From contig NZ_JAHXRW010000009.1 of the NCBI RefSeq assembly GCF_019429625.1, positions 1 through 64,000 on the forward strand: a stretch of DNA of 64,000 nt, written 5' to 3'. How positions within the stretch are numbered: the stretch's first letter is position 1; each line of letters starts with the position of its first letter. Below are positions 36,120 through 45,280 of this stretch, one piece after another. The DNA is from Celeribacter sp. PS-C1 (lineage in GTDB: Bacteria; Pseudomonadota; Alphaproteobacteria; Rhodobacterales; Rhodobacteraceae). The notes below the pieces were generated by a model that saw only the letters and a list, made by a program, of their open reading frames with translations, made no database searches and was not told where the DNA came from. Made by a program: the position numbers and the translations under genes.

Positions 36120-36245
36120 ATGCTCGCCGCCTCTTTCCAATCTCTCCTACGCCCGCTCTTCAATGGTGCCTGCGCCTTGCGCTCCCATTGGCAGGCTGGC
36201 CCCGTTCCGACCTGGAAAGAATACCTGCGCGCCACCGCAGAGTGA
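36120..36245 (+). CDS. Small 41-residue protein after DUF1127, unknown
   Basis: ATG behind TCAAAGGATCCGACC, ending 44 bases before a good terminator. It starts MLAASFQSLLRPLFNGACAL and ends PTWKEYLRATAE. The Shine-Dalgarno spacing and the terminator make it a credible second gene of a DUF1127 transcript. Not recognised. Confidence 0.45.
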   Translation: MLAASFQSLLRPLFNGACALRSHWQAGPVPTWKEYLRATAE

Positions 36246-36288
36246 CACCCAGCGCGGCGCATGTGCGTCGGACTTAGGACAAGACACG

Positions 36289-36316
36289 CACCCCGCAGGA
36301 CACTGTGGGGTGTTTT
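36289..36316 (+). terminator. Terminator of the DUF1127 unit
   Basis: The stem CACCCCGCAG / CTGTGGGGTG (one G-T) has loop GACA and tail TTTTGGTTTT. Confidence 0.85.
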
Positions 36317-36395
36317 GGTTTTCGGGAAAGGTCTTGCGTTACATGTAAACCATGCGATGAAGGTTAACCATTTGTTAACTTTTTGAGGTCGATCT

Positions 36396-36584
36396 ATGTC
36401 TCGCATGCTTTGTCTTGTGACTTTTCCCCTTTTGATGGCGTCTCCGGTTGCAGCCGCATCTCTCATTGATGCTCCTTTAGCCTCGGAAACCGAAATCGCG
36501 CATGGAGGTGGTTGTCGGAAATCGTCCCCTCCCGGCAAATGCTGCCATATGCAAACGTCGACGGGACAAGTTCACTGTCACTAA
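36396..36584 (+). CDS. Small exported Cys/His-rich protein
   Basis: 62 residues. Residues 1-20 form a signal peptide (LCLVTFPLLMASPVAAAS, cleavage probably after AAA). The mature 40 residues carry GGGCRKSSPPGKCCHM and end QVHCH: four Cys and three His suitable for metal binding or disulfides. TTGAGG precedes the ATG. The preserved C...CCH...CH end suggests a real family, which I cannot name. Confidence 0.6.
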   Translation: MSRMLCLVTFPLLMASPVAAASLIDAPLASETEIAHGGGCRKSSPPGKCCHMQTSTGQVHCH

Positions 36585-36593
36585 ATTTATGAG

Positions 36594-36627
36594 GACGCTT
36601 GATCGTAAAGCATCAAGCGTCTATACG
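36594..36627 (+). promoter_or_regulatory. rplO promoter overlapping a perfect inverted repeat
   Basis: TTGATC at 36599-36604 and TATACG at 36622-36627, spacer 17. The inverted repeat GACGCTTGAT / ATCAAGCGTC (36594-36621, loop CGTAAAGC) covers the -35 and the spacer and ends right at the -10. It may be the terminator of the preceding gene reused as a promoter, or an operator. Confidence 0.6.
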
Positions 36628-36722
36628 CGCCCGGTGGACAACCGCGTCCATAAGAATCAACACATGTAAGCCGTGGTTGCCCACTCCGTCGCTGGAGGGC
36701 ACATCCGGCAAGGAGAAGCGAC

Positions 36723-37199
36723 ATGAAATTGCATGAACTGCGCGACAACGAAGGCGCAACCAAGAAACGCATGCGCGTTGGCCGTGGCCCGGGTTCGGGC
36801 AAAGGTAAAATGGGTGGCCGTGGTATCAAAGGTCAAAAATCCCGTTCCGGCGTGGCCATCAAAGGCTACGAGGGCGGCCAGATGCCGCTCTACCAGCGTC
36901 TTCCGAAGCGTGGCTTTAACAAGCCGAACCGCGCGAAATTCGCTGTTGTGAACCTCGGCCTGATCGAGAAATTCATTGAAGCCGGCAAACTCGACGCCGC
37001 CAACGTGACCGAAGACAGCCTCGTGGCCTCCGGTCTGGTGCGTCGTAAACTGGACGGTATCCGCGTTCTGGCGAAAGGCGATGTCAAATCCAAACTGACC
37101 ATCACCGTCACCGGCGCCTCCAAATCCGCTGTCGAAGCTGTCGAAAAAGCAGGCGGCTCGCTCACCGTGGCCGCAAAGGCCGACGCGGCAGCCGAATAA
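36723..37199 (+). CDS. rplO: 50S ribosomal protein L15
   Basis: Late-assembly protein, 158 residues. [28 protein letters not shown] start and the Gly-rich loop [29 protein letters not shown] (about residues 37-65). AAGGAGAAGCGAC ribosome binding site; leader of about 90 bases from its own promoter. Confidence 0.97.
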   Translation: MKLHELRDNEGATKKRMRVGRGPGSGKGKMGGRGIKGQKSRSGVAIKGYEGGQMPLYQRLPKRGFNKPNRAKFAVVNLGLIEKFIEAGKLDAANVTEDSLVASGLVRRKLDGIRVLAKGDVKSKLTITVTGASKSAVEAVEKAGGSLTVAAKADAAAE

Positions 37200-37247
37200 G
37201 ACTTGTGACGAGGGGCCTGTCCCCTTACATCAGGTTTGAGTTTTCCA

Positions 37248-37282
37248 AGCGCCGCCCCCGGAAAGCCCGGTCGGGCGGCGCT
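37248..37282 (+). other. Strong hairpin between rplO and secY
   Basis: AGCGCCGCCC pairs with GGGCGGCGCT (10 bp) and continues through CCGG/CCGG to a 5-base loop with a 2-base bulge. No T run; probably an attenuator or processing signal that lowers secY relative to rplO. Confidence 0.55.
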
Positions 37283-37304
37283 GTCGTGAATAGAGAGACC
37301 ATTA

Positions 37305-38663
37305 ATGGCATCCGCAGCAGAACAAATGGCGGCGAACCTCGACTGGGGCACCTTCGGGAAGGCCAAGGAGCTTCGCCAGCGTATCTTTTTCACCATCGGT
37401 CTTTTGATCGTTTACCGTTTGGGCACCTTTATTCCGGTGCCGGGGATCGACGGCAACGCGCTTCGTGACTTTATGGATCAGGCCGCATCCGGTCTGGGCG
37501 GCATCCTGTCGATGTTCACCGGCGGTGCGCTGGGTCGGATGGGGATTTTTGCGCTCGGCATCATGCCCTACATTTCCGCCTCCATTATCGTCCAGCTTCT
37601 GACCTCGATGGTGCCTTCGCTTGAGAACCTCAAGAAAGAGGGCGAAGCGGGCCGCAAGAAGATCAACCAATACACCCGTTTCGGCACGGTCGCTCTGGCG
37701 CTGTTCCAAGCCTATGGTCTCGCCGCCTCCCTTGAGGCCGGGAACCTGGCCCATGATCCGGGTTGGTATTTCCGTGCTGGCGTCGTGATCACGCTTGTGG
37801 GCGGCACCATGTTCCTGATGTGGCTTGGTGAGCAGATCACCAACCGCGGCATCGGCAACGGTATCTCTCTGATCATCTTCGTCGGCATCGTCGCCGAGAT
37901 CCCGGGTGCTCTGGCTCAGTTCTTTGCCTCCGGCCGCTCTGGCGCGATCTCTCCGATCGTGACGCTGATCGTGATTGCCATGGTCGTCGCCGTGATCGCC
38001 TTTGTAGTCTTCATGGAACGCGCGTTGCGGAAGGTGCATATCCAATATCCGCGCCGCCAGCAGGGCATGAAAATCTATGACGCGCAGTCGTCGCACCTGC
38101 CGATCAAGGTGAACCCGGCGGGCGTGATCCCGGCGATCTTCGCATCGTCTCTGCTGCTTCTGCCGACCACCATCGCGACTTTCTCCGGTCAGCAAGATGT
38201 GGGTCCGGTGATGTCCACGATCCTCGCCTACTTCGGCCCGGGTCAACCGCTTTACCTTCTGTTCTTCACGGCGATGATCGTCTTCTTCGCCTACTTCTAT
38301 ACCGCCAACGTCGCCTTCAAATCGGAAGACGTGGCCAAGAACCTGAAGAATCAGAACGGATTCATTCCCGGCATCCGTCCGGGGAAGAAGACCGAGGAAC
38401 ACCTCGATTACATCGTGGCCCGTCTCCTCGTGATCGGCTCCGCCTATTTGGCCGCAGTTTGTCTGTTGCCGGAAATTCTTCGGAGCCAGTTCGCCATCCC
38501 CTTCTATTTTGGCGGCACTTCGGTGTTGATTGTGGTATCGGTGACGATGGACACGATTCAACAAGTCCAGTCCCACCTGCTGGCGCACCAGTATGAGGGG
38601 CTGATCGAGAAATCTCAGCTGCGCGGGAGGAAGCGCAGCAAAAGAGGGACAGCAAGACGATGA
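37305..38663 (+). CDS. secY: Preprotein translocase subunit SecY
   Basis: Pore subunit of the Sec channel, 452 residues with ten membrane helices. Plug and first-helix region with [17 protein letters not shown] (about residues 36-52), [15 protein letters not shown] about residue 86, and cytoplasmic loop [20 protein letters not shown] about residue 266. Ends TGA inside the ATG of adk (ATGA), a coupled pair. Confidence 0.98.
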   Translation: MASAAEQMAANLDWGTFGKAKELRQRIFFTIGLLIVYRLGTFIPVPGIDGNALRDFMDQAASGLGGILSMFTGGALGRMGIFALGIMPYISASIIVQLLTSMVPSLENLKKEGEAGRKKINQYTRFGTVALALFQAYGLAASLEAGNLAHDPGWYFRAGVVITLVGGTMFLMWLGEQITNRGIGNGISLIIFVGIVAEIPGALAQFFASGRSGAISPIVTLIVIAMVVAVIAFVVFMERALRKVHIQYPRRQQGMKIYDAQSSHLPIKVNPAGVIPAIFASSLLLLPTTIATFSGQQDVGPVMSTILAYFGPGQPLYLLFFTAMIVFFAYFYTANVAFKSEDVAKNLKNQNGFIPGIRPGKKTEEHLDYIVARLLVIGSAYLAAVCLLPEILRSQFAIPFYFGGTSVLIVVSVTMDTIQQVQSHLLAHQYEGLIEKSQLRGRKRSKRGTARR

Positions 38664-39235
38664 ACATTATTCTGCTTGGACCGCCGGGCGCGGGCAAGGG
38701 AACTCAGGCGCAACGTCTCGTGGAGGAGCGAGGCATGGTGCAACTTTCCACCGGGGATATGCTGCGTGAAGCAAAGACCTCCGGCACGGAAATGGGCAAA
38801 AAGGTTGCGGCCATCATGGATGCCGGTCAACTCGTCACCGACGAGATCGTGATCGGCCTGATCGAAGAGAAGATCAAAGGTGGCAACGCCGCTGGTTTCA
38901 TCTTCGACGGCTTCCCGCGTACGCTGGGCCAAGCCGACGCGCTCGACGAGCTTCTGTCCCGCAACGGGGCGCAGCTCGATTCGGTGGTTCTGCTCGAGGT
39001 GGATGACGGCACGCTGGTGAAGCGCATCGTCAATCGCGCTGCCGAGGCGGTTGCTGCCGGCAAAGAGGCGCGTGCGGACGACAACGAAGAGAGCGTCAAA
39101 ATCCGCCTGATGGAATATTACAAAAAGACCTCTCCGCTGATTGGCTACTACTACGCCAAAGGCGATCTGAAGACCGTTGATGGCCTTCAGAGCATGGATC
39201 AGGTCTCTGCTGATATCGCAAAGGCGCTGGACTGA
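38660..39235 (+). CDS. adk: Adenylate kinase
   Basis: Catalyses ATP + AMP = 2 ADP. 191 residues. P-loop GPPGAGKGT at residues 8-16, LSTGDMLR about residue 30, and the AMP-binding DGFPRT about residue 84. The LID is the short type: no zinc-finger cysteines, with only about 10-15 residues ([13 protein letters not shown]) between NRA and the R of the lid. This is the shorter family form. Overlaps secY by four bases. Confidence 0.98.
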   Translation: MNIILLGPPGAGKGTQAQRLVEERGMVQLSTGDMLREAKTSGTEMGKKVAAIMDAGQLVTDEIVIGLIEEKIKGGNAAGFIFDGFPRTLGQADALDELLSRNGAQLDSVVLLEVDDGTLVKRIVNRAAEAVAAGKEARADDNEESVKIRLMEYYKKTSPLIGYYYAKGDLKTVDGLQSMDQVSADIAKALD

Positions 39236-39245
39236 TCATTTCTCT

Positions 39246-39271
39246 CGCCGGAAGGCCTTGACCCTCCGGCG
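39246..39271 (+). other. Hairpin in the adk-rpsM gap
   Basis: CGCCGGA / TCCGGCG (7 bp) extended by GG/CC across one mismatch. No T run, so likely a processing or stability element. The remainder of 39272-39450 is untranslated leader of rpsM. Confidence 0.4.
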
Positions 39272-39450
39272 ATTCGCCTCTATGGCAACCCATCCCCTTT
39301 GGGGAAAAGAATCGAATGCAGGCGTTTCACCCTGAAAAGCTTGTATCAATCATCACCTGAATTCAGCTGTGGCTCGCTGGTTTTGTCCCGCGAGCCTCCG
39401 TTGTGAAAAAAGGTTCCGGGACTACGGAACCGCAACGAAAGGAAAATAAC

Positions 39451-39819
39451 GTGGCACGTATCGCCGGCGTAAACATCCCAACCGCGAAGCGCGTTCCGAT
39501 CGCGCTCACCTACATCACGGGCATTGGCAGCACCTCTGCCGTTGCTATCTGCGAAGCTGTTGGCATCGACCTCACCCGTCGCGTCAACGAGCTGTCTGAC
39601 GCCGAAGTTCTCGCCATCCGCGAGCACATCGACGCCAACTACACCGTGGAAGGCGACCTGCGCCGTGAAGTTCAAATGAACATCAAGCGTCTCATGGACC
39701 TCGGCTGCTACCGCGGCCTGCGTCACCGTCGTAACCTCCCGGTTCGCGGTCAACGTACCCACACCAACGCTCGCACCCGCAAAGGCCCGGCAAAGGCCAT
39801 CGCTGGTAAGAAGAAGTAA
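39451..39819 (+). CDS. rpsM: 30S ribosomal protein S13
   Basis: Head protein bridging to the large subunit, 122 residues. The GTG at 39451 follows GAAAGGAAAATAAC and gives (f)[15 protein letters not shown]; an upstream in-frame ATG (39403) would add 16 unrelated residues. C-terminal [22 protein letters not shown] is conserved. Confidence 0.96.
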   Translation: MARIAGVNIPTAKRVPIALTYITGIGSTSAVAICEAVGIDLTRRVNELSDAEVLAIREHIDANYTVEGDLRREVQMNIKRLMDLGCYRGLRHRRNLPVRGQRTHTNARTRKGPAKAIAGKKK

Positions 39820-39834
39820 GGGGAGAACTGACCA

Positions 39835-40227
39835 ATGGCACGCGATACCCGTCGTACGACAAAGAAGAAGGCTTCCAAGAACATCGCCGCAGGCGTTGCT
39901 CACGTGAACTCCACCTTCAACAACACCAAAATCCTGATCTCCGACGTGCAAGGCAATGCGATCTCCTGGTCGTCCGCTGGCACGATGGGCTTCAAAGGCT
40001 CCCGGAAATCCACGCCCTACGCCGCTCAGATGGCTGCTGAGGACGCTGGTAAAAAAGCTCAGGATCACGGCGTGAAAACCCTCGAAGTCGAAGTTCAGGG
40101 CCCCGGCTCTGGCCGTGAGTCCGCTCTGCGCGCTCTGGCTGCTATCGGCTTCAACATCACGTCCATCCGCGACGTGACCCCGATTGCACACAACGGCTGC
40201 CGCCCGCCGAAGCGTCGCCGCGTGTAA
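39835..40227 (+). CDS. rpsK: 30S ribosomal protein S11
   Basis: Platform protein, 130 residues: [21 protein letters not shown] about residue 23, and the end [15 protein letters not shown] with the Asn-Gly isomerised in E. coli. AAGGGGAGAACTGACC ribosome binding site. Confidence 0.98.
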   Translation: MARDTRRTTKKKASKNIAAGVAHVNSTFNNTKILISDVQGNAISWSSAGTMGFKGSRKSTPYAAQMAAEDAGKKAQDHGVKTLEVEVQGPGSGRESALRALAAIGFNITSIRDVTPIAHNGCRPPKRRRV

Positions 40228-40244
40228 TCGACCGTATAGATTTC

Positions 40245-40276
40245 GGATCGCGGGTCTTCGTGCCCGCGGTCCTTTT
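40245..40276 (+). terminator. Terminator-like hairpin between rpsK and rpoA
   Basis: The stem GGATCGCGGG / CCCGCGGTCC (10 bp, one T-G) has an 8-base loop and TTTTGTG tail. Probably partial, as rpoA follows 75 bases later with no obvious promoter. Confidence 0.6.
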
Positions 40277-40350
40277 GTGCGTTTTAGAGACCCCTCGGGC
40301 GTTCTTTCGCTTCCGGACATGGGCGTAAGAACAAGAATGGAGGCACCAGC

Positions 40351-41367
40351 ATGATCCACAAAAATTGGGCCGAGCTCATTAAACCGCAACAGCTGGATGT
40401 AAAGCCGGGCAATGAGCCGGCACGTCAAGCTACCCTCGTTGCCGAACCGCTTGAGCGCGGGTTTGGTCTGACGCTGGGCAACGCGCTGCGTCGCGTGTTG
40501 ATGTCGTCGCTTCAGGGCGCGGCCATCACCTCCGTCCAGATCGACAACGTTCTGCATGAATTCTCTTCTGTTGCTGGCGTTCGTGAAGACGTCACCGACA
40601 TCATTCTGAACCTCAAAGGCGTGTCCCTGCGCATGGAAGTCGAAGGGCCGAAGCGTCTTTCCATCTCCGCCAAGGGTCCGATGGTTGTCACCGCCGGTGA
40701 CATCTCTGAATCCGCCGGCATTGAGGTTCTGAACAAGGATCACGTGATCTGCCACCTCGACGATGGCGCCGATCTGTTCATGGAACTCACCGTGAACACC
40801 GGCAAAGGTTACGTCTCCGCCGACAAGAACAAGCCGGAAGATGCGCCGATCGGCCTGATCCCGGTCGACGCGATCTATTCGCCGGTCAAGAAAGTGTCCT
40901 ACGACGTGCAGCCGACCCGTGAAGGTCAGGTGCTCGACTATGACAAGCTGACGATGAAAATCGAAACCGACGGATCCGTAACCCCGGAAGACGCCGTGGC
41001 CTTCGCTGCGCGCATCCTTCAGGATCAGCTGGGCATCTTCGTGAACTTCGACGAGCCGGAATCGGCTGGTCGTCAGGAAGAAGACGATGGTCTCGAGTTC
41101 AACCCGCTGCTTCTCAAGAAAGTGGACGAGCTGGAACTGTCTGTCCGTTCGGCAAACTGCCTCAAGAACGACAACATCGTCTATATCGGCGATCTCATCC
41201 AGAAAACCGAAGCCGAGATGCTCCGCACCCCGAACTTCGGCCGCAAGTCGCTCAACGAGATCAAAGAGGTTCTGTCCGGCATGGGCCTGCACCTCGGCAT
41301 GGATGTCGAAGAGTGGCCGCCTGAGAACATCGAAGATCTGGCGAAGAAATTCGAAGACCAGTTCTAA
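40351..41367 (+). CDS. rpoA: DNA-directed RNA polymerase subunit alpha
   Basis: 338 residues. N-terminal assembly domain (to about 235) with [20 protein letters not shown] about residue 36, an acidic linker, then the DNA- and activator-binding C-terminal domain (about 250-338; [22 protein letters not shown], ending in EDQF). GGAGGCACCAGC is the ribosome binding site. Confidence 0.99.
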   Translation: MIHKNWAELIKPQQLDVKPGNEPARQATLVAEPLERGFGLTLGNALRRVLMSSLQGAAITSVQIDNVLHEFSSVAGVREDVTDIILNLKGVSLRMEVEGPKRLSISAKGPMVVTAGDISESAGIEVLNKDHVICHLDDGADLFMELTVNTGKGYVSADKNKPEDAPIGLIPVDAIYSPVKKVSYDVQPTREGQVLDYDKLTMKIETDGSVTPEDAVAFAARILQDQLGIFVNFDEPESAGRQEEDDGLEFNPLLLKKVDELELSVRSANCLKNDNIVYIGDLIQKTEAEMLRTPNFGRKSLNEIKEVLSGMGLHLGMDVEEWPPENIEDLAKKFEDQF

Positions 41368-41374
41368 GAGCTTC

Positions 41375-41396
41375 GCGGGGGCCTTCGGGCCTCCGC
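41375..41396 (+). other. Hairpin between rpoA and rplQ
   Basis: The stem GCGGGGGCC / GGCCTCCGC (9 bp, one G-T) on a TTCG loop, followed by AAAA. Not a classical terminator. Confidence 0.45.
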
Positions 41397-41516
41397 AAAA
41401 TGCCCGCTCTGTGCGGGGAACATCTGGGCACATCTCCCAATGAGGAGGGCCCCAAGGAGAGCGGCTGACACGCATCGGCTGCCAGACAAAGCAAAACACG
41501 CTAAAGGAGATAGAAA

Positions 41517-41945
41517 ATGCGTCATGCTAAAGGTTACCGCCGCCTGAACCGGACCCACGAACACCGCAAAGCGATGTTCTCCAACATGGCTGGCTCGCTC
41601 ATCGAGCACGAACAAATCAAAACCACGCTGCCGAAAGCCAAAGAGCTTAAGCGCATCATGGACAAGCTGATCACCCTCGGCAAACGTGGCGATCTTCACG
41701 CCCGTCGTCAGGCTGCTGCTCAGCTGAAACAAGACAAAGACGTCGCCAAACTCTTCGAGGTTCTGGGCCCGCGCTACGCTGAGCGTGCTGGTGGTTACAC
41801 CCGCGTTCTGAAAGCTGGCTTCCGTTACGGCGACATGGCTCCGATGGCGATCATCGAGCTTGTGGATCGCGATCCGGCCGCCAAAGGCGCTGCCGACCGT
41901 GCACGCCTCGAAGCCGAAGACGCTGCTCTGGCCGCTGAAGACTGA
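41517..41945 (+). CDS. rplQ: 50S ribosomal protein L17
   Basis: 142 residues beginning [21 protein letters not shown], with an Ala/Glu-rich C-terminal tail. Last gene of the alpha operon; AAAGGAGATAGAAA ribosome binding site. Confidence 0.98.
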   Translation: MRHAKGYRRLNRTHEHRKAMFSNMAGSLIEHEQIKTTLPKAKELKRIMDKLITLGKRGDLHARRQAAAQLKQDKDVAKLFEVLGPRYAERAGGYTRVLKAGFRYGDMAPMAIIELVDRDPAAKGAADRARLEAEDAALAAED

Positions 41946-41973
41946 TCTTTTTCAGTCCTCTGGATCGAATGCG

Positions 41974-42002
41974 AAAGCCCCGCTCTTCAGCGGGGCTTTT
42001 TG
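41974..42002 (+). terminator. Terminator of the alpha operon
   Basis: A perfect 11-bp stem (AAAGCCCCGCT / AGCGGGGCTTT) with loop CTTC and further T bases. Confidence 0.93.
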
Positions 42003-42187
42003 CTTTCGGATGGGGTGGGGCCAAGTTTGAACGTGAAACGCGTAATATCGGGGCAAAAGGCCGTCATTTTATGTCGCTTTTTACCATTCGTTCTATTTGG
42101 GCTTCCCAAAAGTGACTCTGTGGTTTAAATCTTAAATCAGTGGTCGCCTATAGGTTGTCACGCCTTTCGTAAGAGAATGTATTTTCA

Positions 42188-42799
42188 ATGTCTGACACCA
42201 CGGAACTGAATCGACAGTTTGCTCAATTGAGAGCCATGTCGCCTGCGGGATACTCCGCCGGGCTGCATATTCGTTTCGCTGCCCCAATTGTTTCTGAGGC
42301 AAATTACGATCCGAAATGGCTCGAACATTATGCAGTGAACGCTTACGCGCTCAGGGACCCGATGATCGCATGGGGATTGTCTTGCGAAGGGGCAATAAGG
42401 TGGAGCGAAATAGAACTCCCCGATCCATTTAATATTTGGAGGCAGGCCGCCGATTTCGGCCTGAACTTTGGTGTTGCCGTGTCCTGTGGCCCGGTTCAAT
42501 CGAGATCTATCGTCGGATGTGCAAGGTCTGACCGCGAGTTTACCGATCAGGAAGTCAGTAAAATCGCCAAGATCGTGCGCACCCTTCATGAAATTTCAGA
42601 ACCTCAAACAGATCTGACACAGGCTCAAATTCAGGCCCTCCGGTGCATCGCAGGCGGTGATCGTCATGCAGCAGCCGCGGCCAAGCTCGGGATTTCGGAA
42701 AGCGCGCTCAAAGCACGACTTGTCTCTGCCCGAGAACGTCTCATGGCCCGGACCACCTCAGAGGCCATTCAGAAAGCCAAGGAGATCAAGCTGCTATGA
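42188..42799 (+). CDS. LuxR-family quorum-sensing regulator
   Basis: 203 residues. The N-terminal acyl-homoserine-lactone pocket shows the conserved Trp44, Tyr48, Asp57-Pro58, Trp72 and Gly95 in LuxR spacing. The C-terminal helix-turn-helix runs about residues 143-200 (LTQAQIQALRCIAGG...KLGISESALKARLVSARERL). A luxI-type gene follows 54 bases downstream. It probably binds the signal made by that enzyme. I found no clear lux box upstream. Confidence 0.88.
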   Translation: MSDTTELNRQFAQLRAMSPAGYSAGLHIRFAAPIVSEANYDPKWLEHYAVNAYALRDPMIAWGLSCEGAIRWSEIELPDPFNIWRQAADFGLNFGVAVSCGPVQSRSIVGCARSDREFTDQEVSKIAKIVRTLHEISEPQTDLTQAQIQALRCIAGGDRHAAAAAKLGISESALKARLVSARERLMARTTSEAIQKAKEIKLL

Positions 42800-42853
42800 C
42801 GGTACTCGCTCCTGCGTTGCGTTGAAGAAATCAACCAACACCGGAGACGTACC

Positions 42854-43441
42854 ATGCAAACGACCACGCTTTCTTTTGCCAATCTGCACAACTATGGCGA
42901 TCTTTTCGCCAACATGCTTCGCGCCAGACACGAAACCTTTATCCAGCATGCGAAGTGGGATTTGCCCCAGGCAGATGGCATGGAATACGACCAGTATGAT
43001 ACTCCCGCATCCCGTTGGATTGCGGTTCATGAGTTCGGCGATGTGTTGGCCGGCATCCGTCTGACCCCTACGACCACCAAATGTGGCATCTATTCCTATA
43101 TGATCCGCGATGCTCAACGCGGTTTGCTGGAGAGTATTCCGAGTAATCTGTTGTATGAAGAGGCGCCTGTCGCGCCACATGTTTGGGAATCCAGCCGGAT
43201 TTTCGTGTCGCCACGAGTGCCGGCCAAGCAACGGATGCGGGTTCAGATGAGCCTGATTGGCGAAATGACCAATTCAGCGCGTGCATTAGGCGCGACGTCC
43301 GTCATTTGCCTGATTCCTGAAAATGGCAACCGCTGGGGGCGTCGGGTCGGGCTTGACATCGACGTGATTGGTCCGGTGATGGACATCGGCGGTGCGCGAA
43401 ACGCCTGTATGCGGATCAATTTGATCAACAAACTGCACTGA
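42854..43441 (+). CDS. Acyl-homoserine-lactone synthase (LuxI family)
   Basis: Makes N-acyl-homoserine lactone from S-adenosylmethionine and an acyl carrier. 195 residues. The invariant positions are present: Arg25 and Phe29 (RHETF), Trp35, Glu44, Asp46, Asp49 (EYDQYD), Arg69 (GIRL), Glu112 and Arg115 (WESSRIFV). The overall sequence is a divergent member typical of Roseobacter-group LuxI proteins. Acyl chain length cannot be predicted here. Downstream of its luxR partner. Confidence 0.9.
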   Translation: MQTTTLSFANLHNYGDLFANMLRARHETFIQHAKWDLPQADGMEYDQYDTPASRWIAVHEFGDVLAGIRLTPTTTKCGIYSYMIRDAQRGLLESIPSNLLYEEAPVAPHVWESSRIFVSPRVPAKQRMRVQMSLIGEMTNSARALGATSVICLIPENGNRWGRRVGLDIDVIGPVMDIGGARNACMRINLINKLH

Positions 43442-43530
43442 AGCGATGCGTTGGGAAGCGGGGTCGAAACGCTGAAATTTCGGCCCCGAAACCTCTTTCG
43501 TCTGCTTGTGTGGCGGCGTAATCTCCGGCC

Positions 43531-44856
43531 ATGGCCGACCTGTTTTCAAAAGACGATCCTGTCCCGGAACCAAGCACCGCGCACCGCCCTTTGGCGGATC
43601 GTTTGCGCCCGCAACACCTGTCCGAAGTCATCGGCCAGCAACAGGTGCTTGGCCCCGACGCGCCTTTGGGAGTGATGCTGGCCTCTGGCTCGCTATCCTC
43701 CATCGTGTTCTGGGGGCCGCCGGGGGTGGGCAAGACCACCATCGCGCGTCTTTTGGCGGATGAAACGGATCTGCATTTTGTGCAAATCTCTGCGATCTTC
43801 TCGGGCGTACCCGAACTGCGTAAAGTCTTTGAGGCCGCCAAGCTTCGGCGCGGGAACGGGCAGGGGACGCTTTTGTTCGTCGACGAGATCCACCGCTTCA
43901 ACAAAGCGCAGCAGGACAGTTTTCTGCCGCATATGGAAGACGGCACCATCCTTTTGGTCGGGGCCACGACCGAAAACCCGTCCTTTGAGCTGAACGCGGC
44001 TGTGCTGTCTCGGTCGCAGGTCATGGTGCTGACCCGCCTGTCGCCGGAAGATTTGGATCAGCTGGCGCAGCGGGCCGAGCAAGAGCTTGGTAAAACCCTG
44101 CCGTTGACGGAGGCCGCACGGCGGGCGCTGTTTGATATGGCCGACGGCGACGGGCGCACGCTTTTGAATCTAATCGAACAGGTCGCTGCATGGAAAGTGT
44201 CGGAGCCGCTGGATCCGGAGCAGCTTGGGAAACGCTTGATGCGTCGCGCTGCGAAATACGACAAATCCGGCGATGAGCACTATAACCTGATCTCGGCGCT
44301 GCATAAGTCCGTGCGCGGCTCGGACCCGGATGCGGCGCTCTATTGGTTCAACCGGATGCTGGAGGGCGGCGAAGATCCGCGCTACCTCGCGCGTCGGTTG
44401 CTGCGTATGGCGATTGAAGACATTCAGCTTGCTGACCCACAGGCGCACACCATCGCCCTTCATGCTTGGGAAAGCTACGAACGCCTCGGCTCTCCCGAAG
44501 GCGAATTGGCCCTAGCTCAAGCCGTGGTCTATCTGGCCCTCGCGCCGAAATCCAACGCAGTCTACACGGCCTTCAAGGCCTCGCGCGAAGCGGCCCGCAA
44601 AACCGGATCGGAGCCGCCACCGAAACATATCCTCAACGCGCCGACGAAACTCATGTCCGAACAGGGCTATGGCGCGGGCTATGCCTATGATCACGACGCC
44701 GAGGATGCGTTTTCCGGGCAGAACTATTTCCCCGACACGCTGCCGCGCACCCAGTTCTACAAACCAGTCGAGCGCGGGTTTGAGCGGGATCTCTCGAAAC
44801 GCGTGGCCTACTTTGAGAAATTGCGTTCCGAGCGCAAAAACTCCGGCAAAACTTGA
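43531..44856 (+). CDS. rarA: Replication-associated recombination protein RarA (MgsA)
   Basis: AAA+ ATPase of the clamp-loader family acting at stalled forks with SSB. 441 residues. Walker A GPPGVGKTT about residue 63, Walker B LLFVDEIHRFNK about residue 113, sensor 1 GATTENPSFELN about residue 145, and the C-terminal tetramerisation domain with SEQGYGAGYAYDHDAEDAFSGQ. No neighbour relationship beyond co-orientation with crcB. Confidence 0.96.
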   Translation: MADLFSKDDPVPEPSTAHRPLADRLRPQHLSEVIGQQQVLGPDAPLGVMLASGSLSSIVFWGPPGVGKTTIARLLADETDLHFVQISAIFSGVPELRKVFEAAKLRRGNGQGTLLFVDEIHRFNKAQQDSFLPHMEDGTILLVGATTENPSFELNAAVLSRSQVMVLTRLSPEDLDQLAQRAEQELGKTLPLTEAARRALFDMADGDGRTLLNLIEQVAAWKVSEPLDPEQLGKRLMRRAAKYDKSGDEHYNLISALHKSVRGSDPDAALYWFNRMLEGGEDPRYLARRLLRMAIEDIQLADPQAHTIALHAWESYERLGSPEGELALAQAVVYLALAPKSNAVYTAFKASREAARKTGSEPPPKHILNAPTKLMSEQGYGAGYAYDHDAEDAFSGQNYFPDTLPRTQFYKPVERGFERDLSKRVAYFEKLRSERKNSGKT

Positions 44857-44905
44857 CATTTTACCCCTCGCCCCGCATGGCAGGGTCTGAGACGGAGACA
44901 CGGAT

Positions 44906-45280
44906 ATGGCACCTTTGATACAAGTCGCACTGGGCGGCGCGATCGGCGCATCGGCGCGCTATTTGTCGGGATTGGGCATGACCCATCTTTTCGGCAAGAG
45001 CTTTCCGTGGAACACGATGTTCGTGAATTTCCTTGGCTCTTTTCTTATGGGGGTGCTCGTCGTGGTGCTGGCGCATGAAAACGGCAACCGTTTCGCGCCG
45101 CTGCTGATGACTGGCATGCTGGGCGGGTTCACGACCTATTCGGCATTTTCCCTTGATGCGATGACAATCTTTGAGCGCGGCGACTACGGACTTGCCGCCA
45201 GCTATGTCATCGGCACCTTGATCCTTGCCTTGGGCGGCATCGCGCTCGGGCTTTATTCCGCACGGAGTTTTTACGCATGA
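44906..45280 (+). CDS. crcB: Fluoride channel CrcB/Fluc
   Basis: Dimeric fluoride exporter of the inner membrane. 124 residues, four helices. GGAIGASARYL (residues 10-20), the conserved Asn in FVNFLGSFLMG (about residue 41), and GMLGGFTTYSAFSLD (about residues 70-84) with the phenylalanine-box region. The gap before it is only 49 bases and shows no fluoride riboswitch. Overlaps rluC by four bases. Confidence 0.95.
   Translation: MAPLIQVALGGAIGASARYLSGLGMTHLFGKSFPWNTMFVNFLGSFLMGVLVVVLAHENGNRFAPLLMTGMLGGFTTYSAFSLDAMTIFERGDYGLAASYVIGTLILALGGIALGLYSARSFYA

Noticed and set aside
42003-42187. lux box upstream of luxR
   Set aside because: No convincing 18-20 base inverted repeat was found in this gap.
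44857-44905. Possible fluoride riboswitch before crcB
   Set aside because: Only 49 bases are available and the conserved pseudoknot pattern is not present.
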